Source: Legionella maioricensis (lineage in GTDB: Bacteria; Pseudomonadota; Gammaproteobacteria; Legionellales; Legionellaceae). Taken from it: DNA of 64,000 nucleotides. The position numbers and the translations under genes were made by a program. Below the pieces are notes generated by a model, which worked only from the letters and a program-made list of their open reading frames with translations, did not search any database and was not told where the DNA came from. How positions within the stretch are numbered: the stretch's first letter is position 1; every line of letters begins with the position of its first letter. Where the stretch lies: positions 62,001-126,000 of the forward strand of contig NZ_JAJKBJ010000002.1 of assembly GCF_023618015.1 (NCBI RefSeq), read 5' to 3'. This document shows positions 9,031 to 18,798 of the stretch, one piece after another.

Positions 9031-10152
9031 TTATTTGAATTGATATTCTAGCGTGGCCGATTCGTCATGATTATGGTCATTTGGGGTGCGTAACTGACTT
9101 AAATAGAACATCCAACCATACATGTCCCGACTATAATTTAATGGTGGTTTTTGCTCTAACTTTATCCCTTTTAGACCAGACTGAGCTTGAATCGATTGAA
9201 TTAATTGATTTACTTTTCCATTCGCCTCACCTAATAAAGCAAGCTTTAAATGCTCCATTTTGTCTTGCATACCTAAGGAGAATTGCGCCAACTCTTTAGT
9301 TAACGTCACATAATAATTTGAATTGATACTTACAGAACCGCCCACCCACCAGGAATAACTGTAATAACCGGCAAATAATGGGTTAATTAAACTGACTAGA
9401 AAAGGACACCAATGGTTACCTAACCAGCTATTATCAGGAAACTCCGTCATTGCTTTAATTAAATTCCCTCCGGTTTTATTTAACCATTCACAAATCACTG
9501 CTAGCCCTCTTTGCATCATCTCGGTAAAATCTTCTTTGGCCGCATTAATTTCATTATGTTGAATGGCCACTTTTTTTTGGATCGCTAGTGCATTGGTATA
9601 GCTAGCGGATAAAAAATCACTTAACTCTTCATCGGGTTCGGGACCGGTTTCATAAGACGCAATTAGCTCCTCTATCTCAGGCAAATAAGTTTCATAGGGC
9701 TGAATTTGTACATGTTGATGTTGCAGAATGGCATCATAAATGGCTTCCATCCCATAACAGGTTCTATACGCATTTAAAGCGTGGGCGAATTGTTTCATAA
9801 AAACAAGGGTGTCTTCTTTGAGTCCTTCGGTATGAGGAAAGATAAAAAAATCTGCTTCGAGTTTTAAACCCAATCCACTACTCAATATGGTATCGGTGAG
9901 TCCCTGCAAAGAGCTAAAATCAATGGCTAATAATTGGGCATTCACGGCAGCTTCGACGGGATGCCCCGCAATGAGGGTCATGACTTCTAGCAGTCTTGAC
10001 TCATTTTGCTTCGTAAAAAAATAATCAACTACTTTTGGGCGCATTACTGCTTTCGCAGCACGATATTGTTCCAAACGCAGATTAATTGGTTTTACTACCG
10101 CATTAATTTCCTGTCTTAATTCGGCTACACTTTTTAATTGAACTTTTTGCAT
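9031..10152 (-). CDS. Hypothetical soluble protein
   Basis: The family is not recognised. The frame can open at 10170, but the bases encoding its first codons form an AAGGAG six bases before the ATG at 10152, so 10152 is the start (373 residues). The protein is mostly helical in character, without membrane segments or signal peptide. It has a Trp/Tyr-rich stretch near residues 255-285 (YYSYSWWVGG) and ends in a polar, His-rich tail. It is divergent from ansA and separated from rppH by 80 bp. Function unknown. Confidence 0.7.
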   Translation of the reverse strand: MQKVQLKSVAELRQEINAVVKPINLRLEQYRAAKAVMRPKVVDYFFTKQNESRLLEVMTLIAGHPVEAAVNAQLLAIDFSSLQGLTDTILSSGLGLKLEADFFIFPHTEGLKEDTLVFMKQFAHALNAYRTCYGMEAIYDAILQHQHVQIQPYETYLPEIEELIASYETGPEPDEELSDFLSASYTNALAIQKKVAIQHNEINAAKEDFTEMMQRGLAVICEWLNKTGGNLIKAMTEFPDNSWLGNHWCPFLVSLINPLFAGYYSYSWWVGGSVSINSNYYVTLTKELAQFSLGMQDKMEHLKLALLGEANGKVNQLIQSIQAQSGLKGIKLEQKPPLNYSRDMYGWMFYLSQLRTPNDHNHDESATLEYQFK

Positions 10153-10273
10153 CACTATCTCCTTATACATCCATCACGCCCTTTATTTCTATAGAGCAAC
10201 CACTATGGTGTCAAGTAATGAAGCATCTTCTTCAATCGATTTATATTTTTTCGCCATCCCCTCTAAAGCATTA

Positions 10274-10279
10274 TATAAT
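10274..10279 (+). promoter_or_regulatory. Candidate -10 element of ansA
   Basis: A perfect TATAAT lies 29 bases upstream of the ATG at 10308. It supports that start over the longer frame beginning at 10218, which would place the promoter inside the gene. No good -35 hexamer was found. Confidence 0.4.
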
Positions 10280-10307
10280 CAACACAAACATCCTAAGTGA
10301 AAAACGC

Positions 10308-11318
10308 ATGAAAAAACGCATTTTAATCATTAATACTGGCGGCACGATTAGCAGTGTCAAAACCAATAGGGGCTATGAACCCGCCCCAGGCTATGTCCAA
10401 TCAGCCCTGGCACAAATTCCGGCATTAAAACATCCGGACATGCCAGAGTATGTAATCAAAGAATATAAACCGCTGCTTGATTCTTCGAATATGACCGTTA
10501 ATGAGTGGAATAGAATCGCCCATGACATTGCCCATGAATACGCGCATTTTGATGGCTTTGTGGTCTTTCATGGTACGGATACAATGGCCTACACAGCGTC
10601 AGCCTTGTCGTTTATGCTGGAACATTTAAGTAAACCAGTCATTGTCACAGGGTCTCAAATTCCTTTATCAGAGGTGCGCAATGATGCTATTGATAATGTC
10701 ATTACCTCTCTATGGCTTTGTGCTCATCAACCCATTAATGAAGTCTGTATCTACTTTAATCAACATTTATTACGCGGTAACCGAACTCAAAAAATAAGCG
10801 CTCAACAATTTAATGCCTTTGATTCGCCCAATTACCCCCATCTGGCTTCCATTGGCATCACTATAGAACTTCATCAGCACCTATTATTAAAACCATCAGA
10901 ACAAGCCTTTCATTTACAGACCATCACCCCACAATTCATTGCTAACTTCAGATTATTTCCTGGTTTTGCTTCAGAAGTGCTTTCTTATATTTTAAACCAA
11001 CCATTAAGAGGATTAATTCTTGAAACTTATGGGGCTGGGAACGCGCAAAATAATGACCCGCGTTTTTTAAAATTACTTAAAGATGCCTGTGACCGGGGAG
11101 TAATCATCGTGAACTGCACCCAATGCCAACAAGGCCGGGTAGAAATGAGTCAATACGCTACGGGGCATACGTTAAAACAAGCCGGCCTCATTAGTGGTCA
11201 TGATATTACCCCCGAAGCAGCTCATTGTAAGCTTTTGTATTTATTAAGTAAAAATCTGGATATCGTCCAGATCAAAAAACTAATGGAAACCAATTTGTGT
11301 GGGGAGCTGCATCATTAA
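10308..11318 (+). CDS. ansA: L-asparaginase, type I (cytoplasmic)
   Basis: This enzyme hydrolyses asparagine to aspartate and ammonia. Both catalytic threonine motifs of the family are present: N-T-G-G-T-I-S-S at the N-terminus and H-G-T-D-T-M-A-Y-T-A near residue 90. There is no signal peptide, and M-K-K-R-I-L-I-I-N-T-G-G matches the cytoplasmic AnsA class. The open frame extends upstream to 10218, but a TATAAT at 10274 and the family N-terminus favour 10308 (336 residues). It appears monocistronic. Confidence 0.93.
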   Translation: MKKRILIINTGGTISSVKTNRGYEPAPGYVQSALAQIPALKHPDMPEYVIKEYKPLLDSSNMTVNEWNRIAHDIAHEYAHFDGFVVFHGTDTMAYTASALSFMLEHLSKPVIVTGSQIPLSEVRNDAIDNVITSLWLCAHQPINEVCIYFNQHLLRGNRTQKISAQQFNAFDSPNYPHLASIGITIELHQHLLLKPSEQAFHLQTITPQFIANFRLFPGFASEVLSYILNQPLRGLILETYGAGNAQNNDPRFLKLLKDACDRGVIIVNCTQCQQGRVEMSQYATGHTLKQAGLISGHDITPEAAHCKLLYLLSKNLDIVQIKKLMETNLCGELHH

Positions 11319-11320
11319 AT

Positions 11321-11344
11321 TTTGTTTTGGCCGTGCAAAACAAA
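11321..11344 (+). terminator. AT-rich hairpin after ansA
   Basis: TTTGTTTTG (11321-11329) and CAAAACAAA (11336-11344) can pair over nine bases with a six-base loop two bases after the ansA stop. There is no T-tract after the stem, so it is a weak candidate. Confidence 0.3.
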
Positions 11345-11539
11345 GCCTCTATGATGATTCATCCTGGGCCGGAAGAATTTTCATAGGCATCACGGCTAGG
11401 GGGCACTGCCATTAAGTTAATAAAAACGACGAAAAAATTCCTTAATTTAATGGCAGCGGCTATGGAAGGATATGAGACCTATTATAGAGATGATTCTTTT
11501 GGCCTCGGACTCTTCACGAGAATCATCTCCAAACTCCAT

Positions 11540-12451
11540 TTACATTTCAGTAACTACAGTAGTGCTCTCCCCCACCTGTTCCTCCACAACCTGCTCAGGA
11601 ACTACTACCGCCTCACACTCACTCATCTTTTCAATCTTATTTTCTGCTAAACTAAATTGCTGGCCAAAACGACCTTCACTCGGATTAAATAACTTGGTAG
11701 GTACTTTAACTGAGAAGAATCCACCAACCGATAAAAATGGGAGCCCGAAGGATGAAGTGTTTTTGGGCGTAATAATGTGGTTGTTATCCGCTGAAAGATC
11801 TTTTAAGGCAGACATTGCCCTTTCTCTCCTATCTGAAAGCCCAAACTCTGGTTTTATTCTTTCACTTAAAGATTGAATCCTTTCAAAAACGGCATCCTCT
11901 TTCTTTTTTCTAACTTTCAGATCGCTTGATTCAGGTTGAAAAACTTCTTGGCCTAAATAAAAAAGAGCATGATAATAAATAACATTCTCAGGAGTTTGAC
12001 TGTAAGGATAATTAATTAATCTTAATTTGACCGGGGCTTGCTTGCCTTGTATCTGACTCTCCGCTTTATTATCAATTTTTTCTGGTTTTTCTTGTTTATT
12101 AAAAGCATCTATTTGGGCATAGAAAGCATTAGTATGGAAAATGAGGTTACTCATCATAATCAAGGTATCTCCGGAGTCACGCGGTTTACCATGTTCTTCT
12201 TGTGCATCTTGAATAAGAACTCGCGACGCCTCTATTAATCTACCGATTGCTTTTGAGTCTGTTTCATCATCCCCCGTAGCTTTAAACTCAACTATTATTT
12301 TCTTCTCTAATTCATCGAGAATACTTTTTTTCTGTAGTGATAATAATTGTTCATAAATCAAAGGCAGTGTAGCCTGATAGCCTAGTGTCGCTTCTGCTTT
12401 ATTTAATTGCTCTTTAATTAATTGTTTTAAAACCATTAGAAAAATTGTCAT
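11540..12451 (-). CDS. Hypothetical protein, candidate effector
   Basis: No known family is seen in these 303 residues. The start is well supported: AAAGGAG lies eight bases before the ATG at 12451. The protein is soluble, charged and helical, without membrane segments. The C-terminal 25 residues are Glu/Val-rich (E-Q-V-V-E-E-Q-V-G-E-S-T-T-V-V-T-E-M), like the E-block plus small-polar tail of Dot/Icm substrates. It is isolated between ansA and glmU, facing ansA. Secretion is inference. Confidence 0.65.
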   Translation of the reverse strand: MTIFLMVLKQLIKEQLNKAEATLGYQATLPLIYEQLLSLQKKSILDELEKKIIVEFKATGDDETDSKAIGRLIEASRVLIQDAQEEHGKPRDSGDTLIMMSNLIFHTNAFYAQIDAFNKQEKPEKIDNKAESQIQGKQAPVKLRLINYPYSQTPENVIYYHALFYLGQEVFQPESSDLKVRKKKEDAVFERIQSLSERIKPEFGLSDRRERAMSALKDLSADNNHIITPKNTSSFGLPFLSVGGFFSVKVPTKLFNPSEGRFGQQFSLAENKIEKMSECEAVVVPEQVVEEQVGESTTVVTEM

Positions 12452-12572
12452 TGCTCTACTCCTTTATCTGCAATTTTTTTATCATATCAGTATTTACATC
12501 ATTCATAACATTGGGGCAGACTGTTTAAATTGCACACCTGTTATGTAATTTAATTAGGAAATCACAAAACTC

Positions 12573-13961
12573 ATGAATTTACAAATTATTATTTTAGCTG
12601 CCGGACAAGGTAAACGAATGTATTCCCATACCCCTAAAGTGCTTCATCCTTTGGCTGGCAAGCCCATGCTTACACGGGTAGTGGAAACCGCGCAGCAATT
12701 AAATCCTGATGCAATACATATTATTTACGGACATGGCGGGGAGCAAATTAAAAACACCCTCTCTGATTTGCCCGTTCACTGGGTGCATCAGGCCGAACAA
12801 CTTGGTACCGGTCATGCCGTCATGCAAGCCTTATCTCATCTGCCAGCTCAAGCACAAGTCCTGGTCTTATCGGCCGACGTGCCCCTCATTCAAGCCAAAA
12901 CCCTCCAGGCTTTAATTGAACGCAGTAAAGCAACATCTGACCATCAATCCGTTTTAGCACTCCTGGTTGCGCACCTGGAAAACCCTAAGGGTCTTGGACG
13001 TATTCTTAGAAACAACCACGGTGAGATTTGTTCCATTGTAGAAGAAAAAGATGCAAATGAGCAAGAAAAGAATATAAAAGAAATTTACTCAGGAATTTGC
13101 TGTGTCAAGGCAGCTGACTTAGAGCTTTGGCTGCCTCAATTAAGCAACAAAAATGCCCAGGGCGAATATTATTTAACCGAAATAATCGCTTTAGCCGTAA
13201 AAAATCATACCCCTATCACCTCTTTGGCTGTGGAAGATCCCTGGGAGGTACAAGGGGTAAATAACCGTTTGCAATTACAACAATTAGAACGGATATGGCA
13301 ACACAGAAAAGCTGAGAGCTTGCTTGAAAACGGAGTCATGCTTGCCGATGCCCAACGCTTTGATCTGCGCGGTGAATTAGTTTGTGGTAAAGACGTATTC
13401 ATTGATATCAATTGTGTCTTTACTGGCAAGGTAACTCTTGGTGATGGCTGTATTATTGGTCCCAATTGCAGTTTAACTAATGTCACCTTAGGGACTGGTT
13501 GTGAAATTTATGCTAATAGTGTGCTGGAAGGTTGTCACATCGCCGATAATTGCCATATCGGCCCTTTTGCCCGTTTACGAGCAGGGACCCAATTGGCCGC
13601 AAACTGTAAAATAGGGAATTTTGTGGAAACTAAAAAAGCCGTGTTTGGTGAAGACAGTAAAGCCAGTCATCTTAGCTATTTAGGGGATGTTCATTTGGGT
13701 AAAAAAGTGAATGTAGGTGCCGGTACTATTACGTGCAATTATGATGGGGTCAATAAACACCAAACCATTATCGAAGACGGTGTTTTTATAGGTTCAGACA
13801 CTCAGTTAGTTGCTCCGGTTACCGTAGGTGCCAACGCGACCATAGGTGCAGGCAGTACCATACGCAAGAACGTTCCGGCTGATGAACTGACCCTCACCGA
13901 GTCAAAACAAAAAACCGTAATGGGATGGAAAAGACCGGTAAAAAAAGAAGCCGGGCAATAA
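12573..13961 (+). CDS. glmU: Bifunctional GlcN-1-P acetyltransferase / UDP-GlcNAc pyrophosphorylase
   Basis: GlmU makes UDP-GlcNAc for peptidoglycan and lipopolysaccharide. The N-terminal nucleotidyltransferase domain starts with L-A-A-G-Q-G-K-R-M-Y and contains S-A-D-V-P-L. From about residue 250 a left-handed beta-helix of hexapeptide repeats forms the acetyltransferase, with the conserved N-Y-D-G-V-N-K-H motif. The 462-residue length is usual. It has no glmS neighbour here. Confidence 0.97.
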   Translation: MNLQIIILAAGQGKRMYSHTPKVLHPLAGKPMLTRVVETAQQLNPDAIHIIYGHGGEQIKNTLSDLPVHWVHQAEQLGTGHAVMQALSHLPAQAQVLVLSADVPLIQAKTLQALIERSKATSDHQSVLALLVAHLENPKGLGRILRNNHGEICSIVEEKDANEQEKNIKEIYSGICCVKAADLELWLPQLSNKNAQGEYYLTEIIALAVKNHTPITSLAVEDPWEVQGVNNRLQLQQLERIWQHRKAESLLENGVMLADAQRFDLRGELVCGKDVFIDINCVFTGKVTLGDGCIIGPNCSLTNVTLGTGCEIYANSVLEGCHIADNCHIGPFARLRAGTQLAANCKIGNFVETKKAVFGEDSKASHLSYLGDVHLGKKVNVGAGTITCNYDGVNKHQTIIEDGVFIGSDTQLVAPVTVGANATIGAGSTIRKNVPADELTLTESKQKTVMGWKRPVKKEAGQ

Positions 13962-13985
13962 CATAGATGGGTTAATTTTTAAATG

Positions 13986-14036
13986 TAGCCTGGGTGAAAG
14001 CACTAGCTGTAACCTGGGCTCTGGTACACTGCCCTT
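13986..14036. repeat. Dispersed repeat, AGCCTGGGTGAA family, copy 1
   Basis: The segment starting AGCCTGGGTGAAAGC and ending GGTACACTGCCCTTGA aligns with 28875-28925. A weaker relative lies near 2427. It sits just after glmU and next to a second repeat type at 14051. Confidence 0.55.
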
Positions 14037-14050
14037 GACTTAAGACACGC

Positions 14051-14097
14051 CATCCAGAACGAAGCGCAGGATCTCCAAAATGACGGAATACGGCTTA
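14051..14097. repeat. Dispersed 47-bp repeat, copy 1
   Basis: By hand, 39 of 47 bases match 23207-23253, including the block ATCTCCAAAATGAC. It has the look of the small palindromic repeats scattered in intergenic DNA of intracellular proteobacteria. Confidence 0.65.
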
Positions 14098-14114
14098 AAT
14101 CAAGGGATAAAATA

Positions 14115-15401
14115 TTAAACTTTTATTTGCAAAACCCTGATATTATTTTCCTGCAAATACTTACAAAGCCATAGAATTAGAGGAAGAGAAATCAGCGTCA
14201 TCAACAGTTTATATTGCCAAACATTGGCGACTAAATTAATGATTTGATCATAGGGATAAATACCGCCAAACAATAAACTATAGTCTACCAGACATAATAA
14301 AGAGCTCGCGCAAATATTGGCTATAAGAATACGTAGGGAACGATGCAATTTACACTTCGAATGCTTTAAATAATGCAACAACATGGCATTACTGATAAAG
14401 GTGACAAATAAAGAAAGTGAAGCGGCTGGAAGTCGTCTGGGCACAATATAATTATAAAAAGGATTTAAATTAAAAAACGGTGGCGAAGGAAAAGCAACGA
14501 TGCCCATCAAAAAGGCATCAAAAATAAATTGCGCACCAATTAATACCAAAGCCAATTTCAAATTCGCGTGATACCCCCATAACTCGCCAATCAGGCTGCT
14601 AATAATCATGGTGAAAGGAAAAAAAATACAACTGGCGGCTAATATGCCGTCTTTACTAAATGCCACGATACGATATTCACACGCTATACATATCAACATT
14701 ACTGCCACAGCAAAACAAATAAGATAATGATAGAGAGGGAAAACATCATCACCGGGATTAAGTTTTAATGCTACCTGTTTATGCTGTTTGTTACTCAGCA
14801 AGAACGACAAATAACTCAAACCGATAATAAGCAACACCAAGGAGGCAACCATTAATGAGTCGAAAAAAATTTGTTTAAAACTATGAGCATGGGGATCTGA
14901 AAACAAAAGAAAAAAATCTATAGCAAAAAAACTTAATCCGCCCAGTAAAGCCAAAAGCATGCATTGTTTTGGGGATGACAATACCCTATTTGATTTGGTA
15001 CAAAACAATAAATGCGGCAAATAAAAACTTAACATAAAAGAGATAGTAGTTGCGAAAAACTTCTTGGGAATGTCTTCAAAAATGATCTGATAAACCGGAT
15101 TATCAAGCATGTATTCTGCTGCTGGTAAATTAACCAGAACATACACACCAATACAGAAGGTATATAAGGTCATTAAGGAAACATTCAGTACATGTCTTTG
15201 TTCTTTAAAAGTACATTTCCTCAGGGTCAATAAATACAGTCCTGCAATTAAGGGGCAGAGCAAACTACTGACGGCAAATATTAATCCTCGCAGAATAATA
15301 ATTTTAAACGATACATTAATTAATAAAATAAGACAGGTAATCATACTCACGGTAGCAAATAAAAAGCGAGATGATTGTTGCAACGACAAGGATTGATTCA
15401 T
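14115..15401 (-). CDS. VUT/YhhQ-like polytopic membrane protein
   Basis: This multi-pass membrane protein has about ten or more hydrophobic segments. Its second half shows the VUT (YhhQ, queuosine-precursor transporter) pattern A-A-S-C-I-F-F-P-F-T-M-I-I-S-S followed by G-E-L-W-G-Y. At about 429 residues it is nearly twice as long as YhhQ, so it may be two VUT-like halves or a fusion with a second membrane domain. The frame extends to a TTG at 15494, but no Shine-Dalgarno is seen there, so the ATG at 15401 is chosen tentatively. Substrate unknown. queC lies 9 kb away and may be unrelated. Confidence 0.6.
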   Translation of the reverse strand: MNQSLSLQQSSRFLFATVSMITCLILLINVSFKIIILRGLIFAVSSLLCPLIAGLYLLTLRKCTFKEQRHVLNVSLMTLYTFCIGVYVLVNLPAAEYMLDNPVYQIIFEDIPKKFFATTISFMLSFYLPHLLFCTKSNRVLSSPKQCMLLALLGGLSFFAIDFFLLFSDPHAHSFKQIFFDSLMVASLVLLIIGLSYLSFLLSNKQHKQVALKLNPGDDVFPLYHYLICFAVAVMLICIACEYRIVAFSKDGILAASCIFFPFTMIISSLIGELWGYHANLKLALVLIGAQFIFDAFLMGIVAFPSPPFFNLNPFYNYIVPRRLPAASLSLFVTFISNAMLLHYLKHSKCKLHRSLRILIANICASSLLCLVDYSLLFGGIYPYDQIINLVANVWQYKLLMTLISLPLILWLCKYLQENNIRVLQIKV

Positions 15402-15670
15402 GTTAAACAAGTTTCCATAGTATAACAATTGATTTGAATTAAAGAACGGCATTGACGGTATGGTCCTTTTAAATACTATGGATGAGCTATCCAAGTACTT
15501 AAATAGGCTAGCAACGGCGAAAATATTTTTTCGATGATTGCTTCTTATTGGGCTAATTCGGGCGTAAATATAACACTATAAACCTTCTTAAGGCAAGTCG
15601 ACACAAAACTGGCATTAAAATATTTTGGGGTGGGTATTCATGCAATCTATACTGCCTTGCTAAATGAAAT

Positions 15671-15711
15671 ACAGCAAGGCAACCGCACTTAATAGGCTGT
15701 TGCCTTGCTGT
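15671..15711 (-). terminator. Strong hairpin after the 15717 gene
   Basis: ACAGCAAGGCAAC (15671-15683) and GTTGCCTTGCTGT (15699-15711) form a perfect 13-bp stem with a 15-base loop, five bases past the stop of the minus-strand gene. The minus-strand sequence after the stem is moderately T-rich. Confidence 0.65.
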
Positions 15712-15716
15712 TTCTT

Positions 15717-17978
15717 CTAGTAATAAGCACCATTAACTCTCTCTTCCTCGGGCACAGGCACAATATCACTTTGAGTAGAGGCGGAGGGTCGTTTTCTTAG
15801 CGTAAACAACATTTCCGGGCTGGTAACATTGCTAGGTTTTTTTAACTCTCTACTGCTGACTGTTTCGGGTTGTAAAACGGTGCGTCGCTCGGACATTAAT
15901 TGTTCCGCACTGATAACTGATGTTTCTACCTTTAAAGAGACACCTCGCTCGGATATTAACTCTTCAGCATTGATAACTGGCGTTTCAATTGTTAAAGAGG
16001 AACGCCGCTGGGGTATTAATTCTTGGGCATTGGTAATCTGGGCTACAACTGTTGAAGAGTCACGTCGCTCAGATATTAGGTCTTGAGGCGGAATTAGAGG
16101 AGAGGATTCAAGTTGTTCCGGAAGGGGTTCGACCTTTTTTTCCCCAAGTAAAGGCACTTGCGATTTTTCTACCAACTTCACTTCCAATGGCATATTATGT
16201 CGTTGACACCATGCCTTTATCGCATCAGCTAAATCCCAAAAGTCCTCTTTTTTACTTAGCTTTAATGCGGTCAGCGTTACCGATCTAGGTATTCCCCATT
16301 TATAGTTAAGTGCTTTTGCGGTAAATCGGGGAGTCCATGTGGCGGTTAAAAGTGCCGTCTTGCCTATTGTTTCTCCTTTAGATTTAGAAAGGGCATGTCT
16401 GACTATTGCTATTATTGCGGTTGCAGTAGGTGTTACATTGACTTTACCCACAGAACCAATAATCTCTACTGTAGAAATTGTTCCATCACGCAGAGCCAGC
16501 CAGTGGTCTGCAACAACCCTGTCGTTAATAAAGCTGGTAGCATCCCGAAACATTGGCGGTAATACCCAAGGCTTAGCGGCATCGATTGAGCGTTTAAAAA
16601 ATCCTGGCGGGGTCAGTGCCTGTTCGCTTTCTAAATCACTTCTTAAAACTTTTGTAGCAAACTTCAAACCGGTAGAAAGAGGGATGAGTGGTTTTGCCCC
16701 CTCCTCCAGTTTAAAGTCCTTAGGTATTCTAACCTTCAAGCCATCAAATATTACATCCGCGATAAAACGACTTATCCGCTCATAAATATTCAAAGGATCC
16801 ATATATTTTGGTAAGAGAGTGTGGCCTCCGTTTGATGTTACAATTTCTTTAATTTGCTCCTCACTGAGATGTAATTTAGTCCTATCCTTATTTTTAATGG
16901 TGCTTATTTTTTCTTCAAATAAATTGAAATCAATAATTTTTGCTTCTTCATATTCCCCATCAGGCTGAATATAATACAGTTCCCGAGTATCATTCTTTTT
17001 AATAAAGATATAGCTGTTTTTGTATTGTGCAAGATTTTTGGGTAATTCGGACATCAAATGGAGATCACACCCTGGTAAGACCAATGGCAAGGTCATATGT
17101 GCGGCCACATTGACATGCAACAAAAGTAATAAGTGACGCATCACCCGATAATATAAAAAAGGAGGCATCCCGATAGTCGCGTCGAGAAAGGCATCCATGA
17201 TCATGGTTGTGGCTTCATAACCTAAGCCCAATGCCAATACCGATTCCTGCATCATTGCTTTATGTCGCTCACAACGCTCCGGCGTGGTCAAGCGAGTAAT
17301 GTAACGACCGATAAAATAAACACTTAATACGCGTGAAACCGGTGGTCCAAGATAAGGTACATAACTTATTCCGGCGGTTAATAAATCATTTCCCAATAAG
17401 ACGAGAGGTTCTCTTCCCCAACCTTTGACCTCGCGTTTCACCGTACATTTTAATTCCGTGCACAAGGAGGGTGGACGGGTGATTTTATTGGAATTAAAGG
17501 CAGGAGGCCCTAGTGAATCTAAAAGCAGGATACGAACAGAGGCCTGCGCACCTTGTCGCCAGGTAAATGCTACCACTGTGTAATTGACTAAGGTCAATCC
17601 GGTTAAAAAGACGGAATAGGGACTTAACCCGGTCATCTCGTCTTGATCCTCCTGAAAATAACCCTGAACCTGGTTATTTATCGCATTAAGGCTCACCAGC
17701 GGCAAAACATCATAGACGAGCACATGAGCCATGCCGCGTACAATTTTCCGGGCTTCAGGATTTTTAACCAGCGTAGGAACCGCTTTACGCAAAGCCAGGC
17801 CTTGCTCGAGGAGTTGAAATGCCGTATTGGCAGTATAAGTGAATACCCCTACAATCGCATTATTCCAAATCCATTTGGCGCCGGCAGTTAATTTAGCCGT
17901 AACTCCATTTTCTGCAGCTTCAACGTCACCGTTCAATGTATCTTCCGTTTTACTTTCGTCTGATGTAAACCAGCCCAT
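15717..17978 (-). CDS. Hypothetical membrane-associated protein with C-terminal 20-residue repeats, candidate effector
   Basis: AAGGAG six bases before the ATG at 17978 fixes the start, giving 753 residues. The first 350 residues are hydrophobic in patches (for example V-L-V-Y-D-V-L-P-L-V-S-L and the L-L-L-L-L-H-V-N-V-A-A-H-M stretch) and may insert in membranes. The middle is soluble. Near the C-terminus four tandem 20-residue units share the core A-E-E-L-I-S-E-R-R. The end, P-V-P-E-E-E-R-V-N-G-A-Y-Y, has the Glu cluster seen in Dot/Icm signals. No family or catalytic motif is recognised, and effector status is inference. Confidence 0.65.
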   Translation of the reverse strand: MGWFTSDESKTEDTLNGDVEAAENGVTAKLTAGAKWIWNNAIVGVFTYTANTAFQLLEQGLALRKAVPTLVKNPEARKIVRGMAHVLVYDVLPLVSLNAINNQVQGYFQEDQDEMTGLSPYSVFLTGLTLVNYTVVAFTWRQGAQASVRILLLDSLGPPAFNSNKITRPPSLCTELKCTVKREVKGWGREPLVLLGNDLLTAGISYVPYLGPPVSRVLSVYFIGRYITRLTTPERCERHKAMMQESVLALGLGYEATTMIMDAFLDATIGMPPFLYYRVMRHLLLLLHVNVAAHMTLPLVLPGCDLHLMSELPKNLAQYKNSYIFIKKNDTRELYYIQPDGEYEEAKIIDFNLFEEKISTIKNKDRTKLHLSEEQIKEIVTSNGGHTLLPKYMDPLNIYERISRFIADVIFDGLKVRIPKDFKLEEGAKPLIPLSTGLKFATKVLRSDLESEQALTPPGFFKRSIDAAKPWVLPPMFRDATSFINDRVVADHWLALRDGTISTVEIIGSVGKVNVTPTATAIIAIVRHALSKSKGETIGKTALLTATWTPRFTAKALNYKWGIPRSVTLTALKLSKKEDFWDLADAIKAWCQRHNMPLEVKLVEKSQVPLLGEKKVEPLPEQLESSPLIPPQDLISERRDSSTVVAQITNAQELIPQRRSSLTIETPVINAEELISERGVSLKVETSVISAEQLMSERRTVLQPETVSSRELKKPSNVTSPEMLFTLRKRPSASTQSDIVPVPEEERVNGAYY
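15852..16091 (-). repeat. Four tandem 60-bp units inside the 15717 gene
   Basis: The units fall at 16091-16032, 16031-15972, 15971-15912 and 15911-15852 with no indels. They encode P-P-Q-D-L-I-S-E-R-R, N-A-Q-E-L-I-P-Q-R-R, N-A-E-E-L-I-S-E-R-G and S-A-E-Q-L-M-S-E-R-R, each followed by ten more variable residues. Confidence 0.9.
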
Positions 17979-18165
17979 AGTGCTCTCCTTGCAACAACAG
18001 AATTTCATTTTATGAGTAAAAAAAAAGAAATACCAGCCTTTTAATTAAGCTTTTTGTGTTCCAAACTGAAAAAAACCTTTCTCTTGGAAAGATATGTACG
18101 ATAGTCGGAGCAGGTCAGGTGAAAAAATAAAGGATTTTCCATAAAACGTAGCAATCAATGCAGTA

Positions 18166-18798
18166 TCACAAATTTTTATCTTTAAACTCACACAAGTCCA
18201 AGATCAAGCAGGTACGGCAGTGAGGGTTGCGCGCGGTACAAACGTAACGCCCATGGAGAATTAACCAATGATGAGCATCATGCAAAAACTCGGGTTCAAT
18301 ATTTTTTAACAATCCTGATTCAACTGCTAAAGGCGTTTTACCTTTAGCCAAGCCAGTTCTATTAGCTACTCTGAATATATGAGTATCGACCGCCATGGTT
18401 GGTTGGCCAAAGGCTGTATTGAGCACAACATTGGCAGTTTTGCGCCCTACCCCAGGCAACGCTTCCAAGGCTTCTCGGTTATCAGGTACTTGGCCGTTAT
18501 GTTGCGCCATCAGCATTTCACATGTCTTAATGACATTCTGCGCCTTACTATTATATAAACCAATAGACTTAATGTACTCTTTTAAGTGTTCCAATCCTAA
18601 ATCAATAATGGCTTGCGGTGTATTGGCTACTGGAAATAACTTGGCCGTGGCCTTATTCACACTGACATCAGTTGCCTGGGCCGATAGCATCACTGCAATT
18701 AATAATTCGAAAGGCGAATGATAATTCAACTCCGTTGTTGGGCGTGGATTTTGCTCACGAAAACGGGTAAAAATTTCACGTCGGTTTTGTTTGTTCAT
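18166..18798 (-). CDS. nth: Endonuclease III
   Basis: This DNA glycosylase and AP lyase removes oxidised pyrimidines. The helix-hairpin-helix L-P-G-V-G-R-K-T-A with the catalytic lysine, the catalytic aspartate in A-V-D-T-H, and the C-terminal [4Fe-4S] pattern C-x6-C-x2-C-x5-C are all present. The length (210) is normal. Its ATG overlaps the rnfB stop by four bases, giving the metG-rnfB-nth order known from gammaproteobacteria. Confidence 0.97.
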   Translation of the reverse strand: MNKQNRREIFTRFREQNPRPTTELNYHSPFELLIAVMLSAQATDVSVNKATAKLFPVANTPQAIIDLGLEHLKEYIKSIGLYNSKAQNVIKTCEMLMAQHNGQVPDNREALEALPGVGRKTANVVLNTAFGQPTMAVDTHIFRVANRTGLAKGKTPLAVESGLLKNIEPEFLHDAHHWLILHGRYVCTARNPHCRTCLILDLCEFKDKNL

